Shown one piece after another: positions 53,945 to 64,000 of a stretch of 64,000 nt of DNA. The stretch covers positions 19,522,530 through 19,586,529 of the forward strand of contig NC_081142.1 of assembly GCF_958295425.1 (NCBI RefSeq), in the 5' to 3' direction. Origin of the DNA: Solea solea. Taxonomy: Eukaryota; Chordata; Actinopteri; Pleuronectiformes; Soleidae. The notes below the pieces were generated by a model, which saw nothing but the letters and a program-made list of their open reading frames with translations, made no database searches and was not told the origin of the DNA. A program made the position numbers and the translations under genes. How positions within the stretch are numbered: position 1 is the stretch's first letter; the number at the start of each line of letters is the position of its first letter.

Positions 53945-54460
53945 GTAAAAAAAAAAAAAAAATATTCAATCATATCACAATATTCCGACATGAATTTCAA
54001 AATTAAAAGTGCCTGTGTTGATATGGAATGATATATAGTTCAAAATAAAAATGTATTTATGATGCAAAATGTATCTATTTACAAAACAAAACACCATACA
54101 ACTATAACTTCATTTTAAGTGGCAGGACAAATATAAATCAGGGCCGCATGTGGCCCGTGAGCCCTGGCTTTTTTTTAGTTTTAAGTGGCCAGAATATGTA
54201 ACAAAGAAGCTAAAAGTTTACCAAAAGTTTACAAGCTAAAAAACTGCCACCAATTTAACGTTGTAGAGGACAAAGGACTGAGAGAAATGACTCAAATATC
54301 ATCCAGAAAAACACACTATTGTGTGACAAATACACACATTAAAGCTGAAATGTATCATATCGGTCAGTCAGAATGAACTACTTCTGGTTGCTCATTCTCT
54401 GAGGTTACTGGGCTAAACCATACAATACTGTATGTGCAAATATAATTTCCATGTTGGAGC
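53945..54460 (+). repeat. Tandem duplication, unit 2
   Basis: Matching blocks at 54005, 54267 and 54369. Unit 2 contains 'cagggccgcatgtggcccgt' (54138-54157), a hAT-like motif. Unit 1 at the same place has 'gagtttgaagcctctgccct' (53560-53579), also hAT-like. The repeated unit may therefore be two adjacent copies of a transposon-derived sequence. Confidence 0.8.
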
Positions 54461-55127
54461 AACATGTGTTTTCAAACAGAAACAATAGGCGTCAAAATCT
54501 CAGCTGAGTCTGTTCCGGATTTTGTCTAAGCTGATAAAGTCCACTTTCCTCTGCTGTTCCACTGACTCACAGCGCCACGTCACAAACTCTCTCTCAGATC
54601 GTGAGTTTTATTCGGTAAACCTCTCCAAACCCCGCATTTTATTTAACGCAGACACTCCCTGGTTATTGTCTAATGCTCTCTAACAATCACTTACCCACAA
54701 AGGCTCGGGCTAATGCTCTTAACACACATTACTAGCAGTAATCCTCATCGCCAAGCTACAGCCGTTATGTGTGGACAAGTGAGTGGAAGTGCGGCGGTGA
54801 CAGCAGGTGCTAAAGCCTCCGCTAACCCTGGCTAACACCGCCTGAGCCCTGTAAGACAGGAAATGCTGGGAGGGATACTTACCTACTTACTAAATTACGT
54901 ACACACACACACACACACACACTCCCTCACTGAGTCACTCTCTCTCTCTCTCTGTCCCACATGCATGCATACAAAGGGAGGGCACTGGAAACAAAGGCGG
55001 CGTCCTGAATGCAGGAGATGATCGTTGGGTCACATCTACATGACAGTGGTGCACCACAGGAACACAACAGGTCGTCCTTAACCTTAAAATGGGAGGACTG
55101 CCGTTAACCCCGAGGCCAGATTTCTCA

Positions 55128-55129
<2 letters not shown>
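54461..55129. other. Spacer; possible regulatory stretch 54640-54850
   Basis: 'ggttattgtctaatgctctc', 'taacaatcacttacccacaa' and 'gctcgggctaatgctcttaa' are unique-looking, but the call is weak. A CA tract lies at 54901-54921. Confidence 0.3.

Positions 55130-55165
<36 letters not shown>
55130..55165. repeat. (GT)18 microsatellite
   Basis: Pure GT tract followed by TTGTGTGCATGTGTG. Confidence 0.9.
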
Positions 55166-55168
<3 letters not shown>

Positions 55169-55756
55169 TGTGCATGTGTGTGTAGGGGCAACACATTAAA
55201 AATTCTAACTACTTTCGGTGTGAAGATTAACACTGCATTAATGACAGACATTAGCACCTGGTTAGAGTTAAGCACTGGTTAAAAACAGATTATATTAGCT
55301 AAATTTAAGTCGAGATACATCCACAGAGTCATTTACCTGCACTATACTGTCCTTATCCCAGAATACAGAGTTGACACTGTGAAGATCCAGCGAGTGTTTT
55401 AATTAGAATGCCTCCGCTACATTGATTTTCTCTGTCAGAAAAGGTGAAATTATCCAAGTTGCTAACAAAACAGGTAACGATGACCTGTCAACGTGATCCA
55501 TGAAAAATCCATGTTACAGTAACAGTGAGTGGAGCTGAAGTCGAACACACAAGGGAAGGAAGCAAAAACATTAGCAGATAAAAAAGAAAATAGGCAGACA
55601 AATATAATTCGGTGTGAGATAAATCATCAACAGAGTCATCTCACCACCTGTTATCCTATGTGACATACTGATTCTAGTGACAAACAGACACACAAAACAC
55701 TTGTGCTCCGGGATGAATTAAAACAACTTTTAAAAACAGTTTGTGTGCTGTCCTTC

Positions 55757-55990
55757 TATCCATCCATCCATCCATCCATCCATCCTTTGTCTCCCGCTTT
55801 ATCCCCCACATGAGGGTCACTGCAGGGCTGCTGGTGCCAAATCCCAGCTGACATAAGGTGAAATTAACCAATTAACCTCTGCATGTTTTTGGACTGTTGG
55901 AGGAAACCGGAGAACCCGGAGAAAAACCAAGCACACGAGGAGAACATGCAAACTTGTTCTGGGCCGGGCCACAAACCGGGGTCTTTTTGC
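55757..55990 (-). mobile_element. L2/CR1-type LINE 3' tail, minus strand
   Basis: Starts with an (ATCC)7 tract (55757-55785), then 'cccgctttatcccccacatg', 'aaatcccagctgac', 'gcatgtttttggactgttgg', 'aggaaaccggagaacccgga' and 'aggagaacatgcaaacttg'. This is the reverse complement of the tail family at 13090 and 13290, including the simple-repeat end. Confidence 0.7.
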
Positions 55991-57340
55991 TGCAAAGGCA
56001 AACCAGCTCTGACCACTACACTTCTGTGTGTCCCTGTCCTTCAGAACAGTGTTCTTTATTGCTGGTCTTTGAGTAATGTTCAGTTCTCCCACTGTAAGTA
56101 AAAGTCTCATCTCAGGGGGGTTTTCCTGTCAGGCTGAATGCAGAAGCCTTTACATTATAACCAGGGAAAAGTTGCAAGTATGCTTGTGACACACTGTCCT
56201 GATGGTCCAATGCAGGAGTGTCCAAACTTTACTTTAAGGAGGGCCAGATTTGATAATGTGAAGATTCTCCAGGGGCCAATGGTCCCTTCAGATAACGGTA
56301 AAAGTTACATACAAATGCACTGTTTTCTAATCATTTTATTTTCCTTGTTACCAAATCTAAGCCACGCAGGAGTGAACAAATTAAAAAAATCCCTCCTTTT
56401 TTTCCACATCTGGAGTCAGATATCATAATCGGAGGTGAATGCATGAATCTGTCTGTCACAGCTGGGTTGAGTACCTGGGACTGAGGACTGGTTTCAAAGT
56501 GCAACCAGCTCAGCTAATGGGGATAATGATATGAGAGATTTTCTGTTCAATTCCCTGGTCATAAATAAATACAATATAAAACCGAAGACATGCCTGCTCT
56601 AATGATGCTAAAAAATGACAACCAATCACGACACAGCCTGAGATCACCATGTGTTCATCATTGAAAAAAGGGAAGCATGTAAAATGTTTATCATCACACA
56701 GACGCTCGCTCCAGGTGACCATGTCGCAGTTGTTTTAACGTTCAAATGTTTAAATTAAATAAGGAAGGTATGAAAGAAGGATCACCTGGTATATCACCTG
56801 TAAATATTATAATGCAAGTGTGAATGGATAAAACAGAGGCATTCTGGATAATACGATGTGTTTATAGAGCGGCACAGCGGTATCTAACATGTACTTACAG
56901 TAGTTATATCCTTGTTGCTTGAGGATTTGAAAATGCTAGAGTTGAAATGTCATCCAGTGAGGGAAAAAAATAAAAACTACAAACACTAGATAATCACGGA
57001 GCCAAGAGCCAAGCAAACAAATGCTGTACATCGGAATGAAATCAATCTCAGAACACGAGTCTAATCTAAATCAATAAAGTAAAGTAAATGTATCACAGTG
57101 CATAGAAAGTGAGTGAGAGAGAGACGGGACTCAGGTGTTTGGATTCCACATGGTTTCCTCACGACACTGAGAATGAAGAGAGGATGTTCTGACCTCTCTT
57201 TCCTGGGAGACAGGCACTTTCTTTGAGAGGTGAATCTATTAATAAACATATTGATTAGCACTAATTAGGATCAATCCCACAGTGTTTAGCTCAGTGGGTG
57301 AAGTCTGCTGTGCGTTTGGTCAGTCATGCATGTATGTGAC
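55991..57340. other. Spacer with a hAT-like fragment
   Basis: At 56212-56290, 'caggagtgtccaaactttac' and 'ggagggccagatttgataat' match a common hAT end. The rest is unremarkable. Confidence 0.4.
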
Positions 57341-59585
57341 TCTGTGTGTGTGTGTGTGTTTGCCTGTATACATTGTGTGTGTGTGTGTGTGTGCGTGCGT
57401 GCGTGTCTTTGTCTAGGCTGTCACCCTGAAGGTTATCTCCGTGGCGGCAGCATCGTCGGGTGACAGCCATATCCCATGATGCCAAGCGAGACGTCAAACT
57501 GTCCTTCCAACCAGGGTTCCCTTGACGACTTGAGTAGCACACACACACACACACGCACACAGGCATAGAAAGACACAGAGTGGATACAAACCCAAACATA
57601 CCCTCTTTTACTTGTAAGTGAAAGGTATATGTGTGTGCGTGTGTGTTTGTGTGTGTGTGAGAGAGTCATTGAGGAAAGAGGGGCTGCTCAGACTTTGATA
57701 AGCTATCACATGTCCCAGGTGATGGTCTCTAATGCACATCAGTCCAAAGGCACTGCCTGACAACCGAATCAAACACACCCAGACCAGACATCCTGGCAAC
57801 CCAAGCCAAACAAACCCCAAACTGGCTGTATACATGTATACTTTATACATACTTTTATTCGTAAATAAATAAACACCCGCCTTACCAAGAAAGGGAAGCT
57901 CTTTCTCATCCCTGATAAGAGTGTGTATTTTGGGGACAGTTTACAAATGTGTTGTACATTATCAGCCAGGAGAGCCACAGGAGGGACCAGCGAGTCAAAC
58001 AGCGTCCAAGATGTTTGATATATATAGTCTTTTTTATTCTACTATTTCTCTTTTTATAGAGAAGATCCAACAGGAGCTGAGTGTTAATGCTACATTTCAG
58101 AGAATATACTGTATTACACCACATGGCACAGAGAGAGAGAGCGTATACCTTGTACAATTACAGAATTACAGCATCTTGGAAATGAGACATGACAGAGAAA
58201 GTGTGGTAACACTGTTGTCTGTCTCTCTGTATCACTCCCTTGCATGCACACGCGCACACGCACACACACACAACAATACCACAGTGAAGTGCTTCCTGTG
58301 CGTGTGTGTGTGATGTCAGTGACAGAGGTTCCATTACCTGGCCTGTCACCATGTCGCCGTAGTGACAGGCCTGTCAGGTGCTGTTTGGTTGCCATGGCAA
58401 GAGACACTGAAAACCACATGAAGGATTTTTTTTTTTTTGGTTTTGCAGCTGGAAATTGTTCAGCACCCGTGTGTGTGTCGGTTCTTCTATTCATGTATTC
58501 TTGCATGAATTAAAAAAATACTGCTTCTCCTATTTCTCCAACATCTTATCTGCCTTTGGAGAACTATAGCAATTTTTTTTAATATAGGGATTCACTTTGT
58601 AAAGATGGCTAACTGCTGTGACCAAATTCCCAGCAAAGAATTGTGGAAAATCTGTACATATAATTGTACATGAAAATAATATATCTGACTCTATTTACAG
58701 CCATTTTTGTAGGACATGCTGTCATTTCGAAATTTCCATAAATTAATCTCAACTTACTATAATGCGTGTGTTATTTCATAAATCCTAAGTAAAAGGCTCC
58801 TCAGTTTCTCCCACAGCTTTTCTGTGTGTCCAGGCCCACTCTGTGGGAACAACTGATCTAAACAAGTATCTCAATGAGTCTAATACACTCTGAATAATAA
58901 AATAAATACAACACAATCCATTCATTAAACTCCCTGTAAAGGAGTTTATCAAACCAAAAAGCATTGATTCCTGTGAGCTACATTCTTATACTTGAAATTA
59001 GGCAGACATAAAAGTAATAAGGAGTCAGTTTAACCAGATTCCACCCTCTTCAACAGACAAATGTTGCAGAGTGAAGAACAGTTAAGAGGAAATTAATTTT
59101 CATTTCACACTGCTGTATTCAAGCCTGCTAGTGTTGCAAAATCTGATATGTTTGTCATTTCATTTGGGTATTTATGACATTTTAAGAATTTTTCTTTGCC
59201 TGTTTTTCTGCGTCACTGATTATTCTGCAAAAATCAAACCAGACACATTCTTCTTTTATTGGTTTCCCCACTTTACACCACCTGAAGCTACACCTGAAGC
59301 TCAGGCATTAGTGCTTCCCAGAGCATAAAGCTCAGGGACTTGAGTCATCCTCTGTCTTTTCCTGTCCCCACACCACAGGGTTAACTTTGTGGATTTAAAC
59401 TGATCAGGTTTGAATGTCTCAGATTGATTATTCTTATTTCTTGGGAACCACTCCTTCAGAAAAAAACAACAGAATCTGAGGTTTGCATGAAGTTGCCGGT
59501 ATGTAGAGTGAATTTAAATGTTTGCACTTGAATATCTGATGAATATAAACGTTTCAAAGACCAAATATCACACAGATAGATCAGT
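57341..59585. other. Non-coding spacer with TG/CA tracts
   Basis: TG tracts at 57344-57405 and 57629-57660, CA at 57538-57560, and CA/TG at 58247-58312. A poly-T run lies at 58427-58438. The frames here derive from these repeats. 58500-59580 is AT-rich with no gene seen. Confidence 0.5.
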
Positions 59586-59616
<31 letters not shown>

Positions 59617-59625
59617 GGGGGGGGG
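59586..59625. repeat. Poly-G tract (29 G, AC, 9 G)
   Basis: A near-perfect 40-base G run on the plus strand. It makes a poly-Pro frame on the other strand that is not a gene. Length is likely to be unreliable. Confidence 0.9.
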
Positions 59626-59809
59626 AGTATGGAAGGTAATGAGCTCTAGATGAGCGAGGAGAAGAATTGGTTCCATTCAATTGTTCTCTACAGTTCTCTC
59701 GTCAGAGGAAGAAAATAAGAAAAAATGATTACCATCATCAACTCCATCTCTCTGTCCTTCTTCTTCCTCCCTCCATCCTCTATCTCTCACTTTTTCTCTT
59801 CCCTTGTTT

Positions 59810-59890
59810 CTCTGCTAATTAACTTTATTACCCTGATAGCTCCCCACTGCCTCTGACGAAAACAATTACCATCCATTCCGCCTCCACCTC
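59810..59890. promoter_or_regulatory. Possible homeodomain-site element
   Basis: 'tctgctaattaactttatta', 'ccctgatagctccccactgc' and 'acaattaccatccattccgc' form a short unique block just before a CT tract. Confidence 0.3.
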
Positions 59891-59892
59891 AT

Positions 59893-59893
<1 letters not shown>

Positions 59894-59945
<52 letters not shown>
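59894..59945. repeat. (CT)26 microsatellite
   Basis: Fifty-two pure bases of CT. Confidence 0.95.
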
Positions 59946-59950
<5 letters not shown>

Positions 59951-60639
59951 ATCATCCTTCACCCTGTCTTTTTCTTGAGTAGTAATTAGAGTCGTTGGTG
60001 CCGCCACTCTTTCTACTGTTTGTCTTTCTAGACTTTCTAGGGTTACTAGACAGATCTAGATGAAAATGTTTCAGGGCCAGTAATTAACGTAAGACAGACT
60101 TCATTGTTTTACCAATTGATTCACAGAGAACGTCTGTTAAATTGTAGCATCTAAACAATATTTGAAGTAAATGGAGCGATTCTGGACTGGACACTGTATT
60201 TAAAACTCCTAGAAATGAGGACAGAGAAGAAGAGCAGACTCCTGCAGTGAGGCTACAGTACCACGTGTAGAGACAGAGGGAGACAGAGAGCAGGACTGTT
60301 TGTGCACGGTACTGTATGTCGTAAAACTGCGACCAAAACCGGAGCATTTATGCTAATGTTCTATACAATGACGAACAGCGATACCTGCTTTGTTCCACAC
60401 TAACACGTGTGTGTGTGTGTGTGTGTTCAGCTCCTCCAGTGGACACACCCACAGTGTTTCACAGCAGAAAATGCAGCTGAATTGTACACGATTTTAAATC
60501 TCATTTTTAAACACTATTTAAACTGTTCAAATTTGAAAAGGTGGTTAGAAACACTCGACAGGGATAGTTCCTCATTGCTTTACGTGCACTTTAAACAATA
60601 CAAGATTATTAATACTGTTTTATGTGAATGTGAACTCCG
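59946..60639. other. Spacer, no gene seen
   Basis: A TG tract lies at 60407-60426. The two frames of about 80 codons here have no domain. Confidence 0.45.
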
Positions 60640-60870
60640 TTCTCCATAGATGTGTAATTGTGTGGTTTGCTTGTAGGCAAATTTGCGAGCACAGCGTGAC
60701 CTGCTGTGCTCTGACTAAAATACACACTAACACTTTGATTGGAATTAATTAATTGGAAGAGTACAATTTGCCCTGTAATTACTGCCAAATCACACGGCCC
60801 TTTCCAACAAACTTCCCAAATGAATTCCAACTCACACAGTGGATCATTTCAAGACGGGAAGAGGGGAAAC
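60640..60870. promoter_or_regulatory. Candidate enhancer about 54.5 kb upstream of sox2
   Basis: Repeat-free block with 'gatgtgtaattgtgtggttt', 'gtaggcaaatttgcgagcac' (a GCAAATTTGC palindrome at 60677-60686), 'gattggaattaattaattgg' (60738-60757) and 'gccctgtaattactgccaaa'. The palindrome and TAAT clusters are typical of developmental enhancers. Confidence 0.45.
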
Positions 60871-61439
60871 TATGAAACCCACAAAAGAGCTATTTGTAAT
60901 TCCATTGTATGGAATTTATTCTTAAGCGATTACTATTGACCACAACAGACACATAATCATGGGTAGTAAAGCTCTTTTTATAGCCAGTTACTAATTTGTG
61001 TCAAATGAAACAAGGTAAGTATTGCACAAGGACGGACGATGATATTTTGACCCACATTATGCAACTTTAACCTGATCACAACGCAAACAACAGCACATTG
61101 ACACATTGTGTTTTTGACACAGGATAACACACGTTAACTGCAGGCATCAAGTTCCACTTATTCCATAATCGTTCCATATCCAATTTAAATAATATATTAA
61201 AATAACTTTGTGTGTGTGTGTATTGTTAAAGACATTACAACATTCTCCATTAAGGTTTCCATTAAGCTAAATCGATGCATCATAATTTGCATGAAAATAA
61301 TAATTTGCATGAAACCAAACTACTTACCATGTCGCTCACTGTCTGTTCTTCTCCCTCTCTCTCTCTCTTTCTCTCATTCTCCATCAGTGCCTGGCAATCT
61401 CTCTCCCCCTCTCTCTCTCTCTCTCTCTCTCCCTCTCTG
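60871..61439. other. Spacer ending in a CT-rich tract
   Basis: AT-rich to 61330, then CT repeats with CCC interruptions at about 61350-61438. No gene is seen. Confidence 0.5.
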
Positions 61440-61600
61440 GTGGCAGACAGGATAGCATTACATTGTCAGTGGTAATTTACCTCTCATCTGTCTTCACTAA
61501 TTATTGTCACATTCATCAGACTCATCAAGGCAAGAGGGGCTCTCGCGGGGATTGCACCATTTGCCGTTAATACAGCATCAACTGCTATTAGGCCCAAGAA
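61440..61600. promoter_or_regulatory. Candidate enhancer with TAAT cores
   Basis: 'tagcattacattgtcagtgg', 'ggtaatttacctctcatctg', 'cttcactaattattgtcaca' (61493-61512), 'ttgccgttaatacagcatca' and 'ctgctattaggcccaagaa'. It is followed by a TG tract (61605-61648). Confidence 0.45.
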
Positions 61601-61604
61601 GCCA

Positions 61605-61648
61605 GTGTGTGTGTGTGTGTGTGTGTGTGCGTGCATGCGTGTGTGTGT
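61605..61648. repeat. TG microsatellite with CG/CATG interruptions
   Basis: Pure TG to 61629, then GCGTGCATGCGTGTGTGTG. Confidence 0.9.
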
Positions 61649-61654
61649 AACAAG

Positions 61655-61715
61655 AGGGACAACGCATATTCATCTCTAATTAGACCAAGCTGTGTGATTA
61701 ATTATACAGTCCGCC
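61655..61715. promoter_or_regulatory. Continuation of the TAAT-rich candidate enhancer
   Basis: 'gcatattcatctctaattag' and 'gtgtgattaattatacagtc' follow the TG tract and end at a poly-T run (61716-61734). The microsatellite may simply have grown inside one enhancer. Confidence 0.4.
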
Positions 61716-61989
61716 TTTTTTTTTTTTTTTTTTTACTCTGAGGGCCGAGGATGACGATGTTGATGGGAGGGGAAAAATGAATATAGAAGACGGGAGAGAT
61801 GGAGAGAGACAGACTTAAAGGTAAAGAGTGAAGGATGAGTATAGACGAGAGGAGATGTCGAGGCGAGAAAATATGGCGATGGAAACACTAGAGGGAAAAA
61901 AAGAGAGATGGAGAGGAGAGAGAAGAGGCACAATCCAGAGGGAGGGAGGGAGGAAAAAGGGAGGGAACAGTAGAGAGGTGAAGTGTTTT

Positions 61990-62115
61990 GTCATGTGCTC
62001 TCAGTGTAATTCCCACCTGACAAAGAGGCCTTGAATCAGGGGGGAAATTGCAACTTGTCACCCAGCAAATAAACTGCCCTGATAACTGATTAATAACGCA
62101 CACCTGGGACAGCTG
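61990..62115. promoter_or_regulatory. Candidate enhancer
   Basis: After a purine-rich stretch (61760-61980), unique sequence with 'agtgtaattcccacctgaca', 'aagaggccttgaatcagggg', 'aaattgcaacttgtcaccca', 'gataactgattaataacgca' and 'cacctgggacagctg' (two E-box-like CACCTG/CAGCTG sites). It ends at a CA tract. Confidence 0.4.

Positions 62116-62120
<5 letters not shown>

Positions 62121-62149
<29 letters not shown>
62121..62149. repeat. (AC)14 microsatellite
   Basis: Pure AC tract. Confidence 0.9.
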
Positions 62150-62151
<2 letters not shown>

Positions 62152-63875
62152 TGTAGACACATGCTGAGACTCTCCTGTAAACAGAGAAAGTGCCAACACA
62201 TCTCTCATATGATTTCTGTGAATGTGTGAGCATGTACGCGCACTCAGAGATTTAAATGGAGTCATTCACGTGGCGCGTGCACATGAACCAGGACAAATGT
62301 GGGACTTAAGGGCCAGTCACAGCTCATTTCGTTGAGGAAAACTATGAAAACCACTTCTTTCTAATTTTTTTACAGACACAAACAAGACATAAAGTAAATG
62401 CAAATAAAACAAAAACTATGGCAAAATCTACTGAAACTTGAAAACGAAAATGTTAGGACGGGACAAACTGGGAAGAGAACCAATCAAAAGAGAATGTAAG
62501 AATAATTAGAAGCGATCAAATCAGACTGATCTTGTACAGAGGTTGGGTTGATCTACCTGGATGTCAACATGGAGGAGGACACATGAGGAAAGTGTCAGAA
62601 AATGACAGTGTTAGGAAGAAAGAGAAGAGGCAACATCAATCATTCAGGAAAGTCGCAAAGAAGAACCTTTTAAAAATGGCGTAAAGTACCGCTCGTCACC
62701 GGCAACACAAATGAGTAATATTCCCCATTTATGGGACGACTTACATTCAGTGGTCTTACAACTATTTCTGATCGATAAACAATAAAATAACTTCTCAAAT
62801 TGTCGCCATGTTTGTTGATGCCGGCAACTTGGTACTTGGCACAGCCCTCTAGAGGAAGTATTGCGCAAATGTCCATAAAAAAGGTATGTAGGGTAGTGAT
62901 GGAGATAACGTTTGGGATGGAAAGTTAACGTATTAATGGACACAAATTAGGCAAATATTTCACAAAAACAACAAAAAAGACTATGGAAAAACATGATTTA
63001 TAACATCAGTAAACGAGTTAATGATCTCCATCACTCGTTTCAGCATTTAATATCAACCATGAGTGATTATAACACTGCGTCAGTGCTTGTTCAGAGTTCA
63101 CGAGAGTGTGGCATTAACACTGACACACTCGAGTTCATCCTGGGGGTCAACGTGGGTCATATGACCTTCTTGTCAATCTCACATACATAAGGACTATGCG
63201 GGATAAAGTCCCGCTAAGCTATTTTTTATAATGTGTCTGGAAGGTGGAAGATGGGAGCTGGATAACAGCTCCACCTAAAAAAAAAACAAAAAAACATCTG
63301 ACCATCAAGTCCCCAGAGACATCGACAACAACAACGGGAGAGAGGGAGAGAATTCAATTATGGGCGGATAGAGCTTCTGATAGACTGAGAGGATCAGCTC
63401 TGTTCCATCTTTTCCTTTCTCGTCTCCTGAGATGATACACAGGCTTTCACACACACACACACACACACACACATTATGTCAGTACTGGCACACACTGACC
63501 CACCCAGGAAAAGCCATTTAGAGTGACATCTACTCTTCGTGTTCATTATACTCTTACACTCTCTCTCGCTCTGTGCCCTCATACCCCCACTGTTTTTCTA
63601 AATCTTCCCACGTTCCTGGCCTCTATTCTCGCTGTGATTGGACAACAACAGTGGGACCAGGCCAGGCCACGACCGGTGCCCCCAAACTCCTCGCACTCCT
63701 TCTACACACTACACACACACACACAGTCTGGGCCATCTCATCCAAACAAAACCTCTTCATCTACAGCACAATGGAGGCTTTCCAGAAAGCCTATCATTTT
63801 CACTGCCGATGGGTTGAACAGTGACAGAGAGGACGAAGAGGAGTAGGGGGAGGAGGAGGAGGGACAGAGGACAGG
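62150..63875. other. Non-coding spacer, no gene seen
   Basis: 62330-63240 is AT-balanced with two overlapping minus-strand frames (62644-62943) that lack a domain. CA tracts lie at 63448-63472 and about 63709-63724. The 63840-63890 part is purine-rich. Confidence 0.45.
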
Positions 63876-63879
63876 AGGA

Positions 63880-64000
63880 AGGGGACAGTGTTGAAAATTG
63901 GATCAGAGCCGAGTGTTGTCGTTTGGAGTTTTATCAGCGCAGCCTGACGCCCAAAAGGTCATCTGACATAATGGCTGATGAATTTACAATCGCGCTGAGC
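63880..64000. promoter_or_regulatory. Candidate enhancer, cut by the window edge
   Basis: 'gttgaaaattggatcagagc', 'gttttatcagcgcagcctga', 'cgcccaaaaggtcatctgac' and 'ataatggctgatgaatttac' form a unique block that continues beyond the window. Confidence 0.35.

Noticed and set aside
1..64000. Search for CRISPR arrays, operons, tRNA or rRNA genes, phage or bacterial systems
   Set aside because: The sequence is vertebrate. Regular repeats are microsatellites, and no structural RNA gene is visible.

Overview
This window is vertebrate genomic DNA, almost certainly from a ray-finned (probably percomorph) fish. It holds one protein-coding gene that I can support: an intronless sox2 on the minus strand (CDS 4792-5760, 322 residues). 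Its N-terminus ([10 protein letters not shown]), its single SOXB1-type HMG box and its C-terminus (NGTLPLTHM) are diagnostic of SOX2 rather than SOX1, SOX3 or SOX19. The fish assignment rests on teleost-type dispersed repeats (L2-like LINE fragments, a tRNA-derived SINE, hAT-like and other MITEs) and on very dense CA/TG and GA microsatellites.

Layout. Positions 1-3640 are the 3' flank of sox2, with one good regulatory candidate at 2370-2620. Positions 3640-4791 are the probable 3' UTR, 4792-5760 the CDS, about 5761-6215 the 5' UTR, and 6216-6330 a compact core promoter with two CCAAT boxes, an octamer-like site and a GC box. From 6.3 kb to the end of the window (64 kb) lies the upstream side of sox2. 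It is a gene desert: every longer open frame is low-complexity, repeat-derived or antisense to sox2. Two kinds of sequence alternate in it. The first is repeat-poor, unique-looking sequence rich in TAAT, SOX and POU motifs, which reads like conserved enhancers (8.0-8.4, 10.1-11.1, 25.7-25.9, 31.0-32.0, 33.4-34.9, 36.5-36.8, 38.6-38.8, 41.1-41.4, 48.1-48.6, 50.9-51.1, 60.6-60.9, 61.4-62.1 and 63.9-64.0 kb). The second is repeat clutter, often nested (13-20, 22-25, 28-30, 35-36, 43, 50-54 kb).

How the parts fit. SOX2 is a dosage-sensitive transcription factor for neural, sensory and pluripotent progenitors. In vertebrates it normally sits in a gene desert full of tissue-specific enhancers, inside the transcription unit of the long non-coding RNA sox2ot, which runs in the same direction. 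This layout fits that picture. The best hint of such a transcript is a CpG-rich block at 9795-10053 with a TATA-like box and a splice-donor match on the minus strand. No new protein system was found. The enhancer calls rest on composition and motifs read by eye and need cross-species alignment. Structures clearly visible in the sequence include a ~600-bp tandem duplication at 53.4-54.5 kb, an inverted pair of ~450-bp MITEs at 35.8 and 43.2 kb, several nested transposons, and a three-unit array of a 220-bp terminal-inverted-repeat element at 19.7-20.5 kb.
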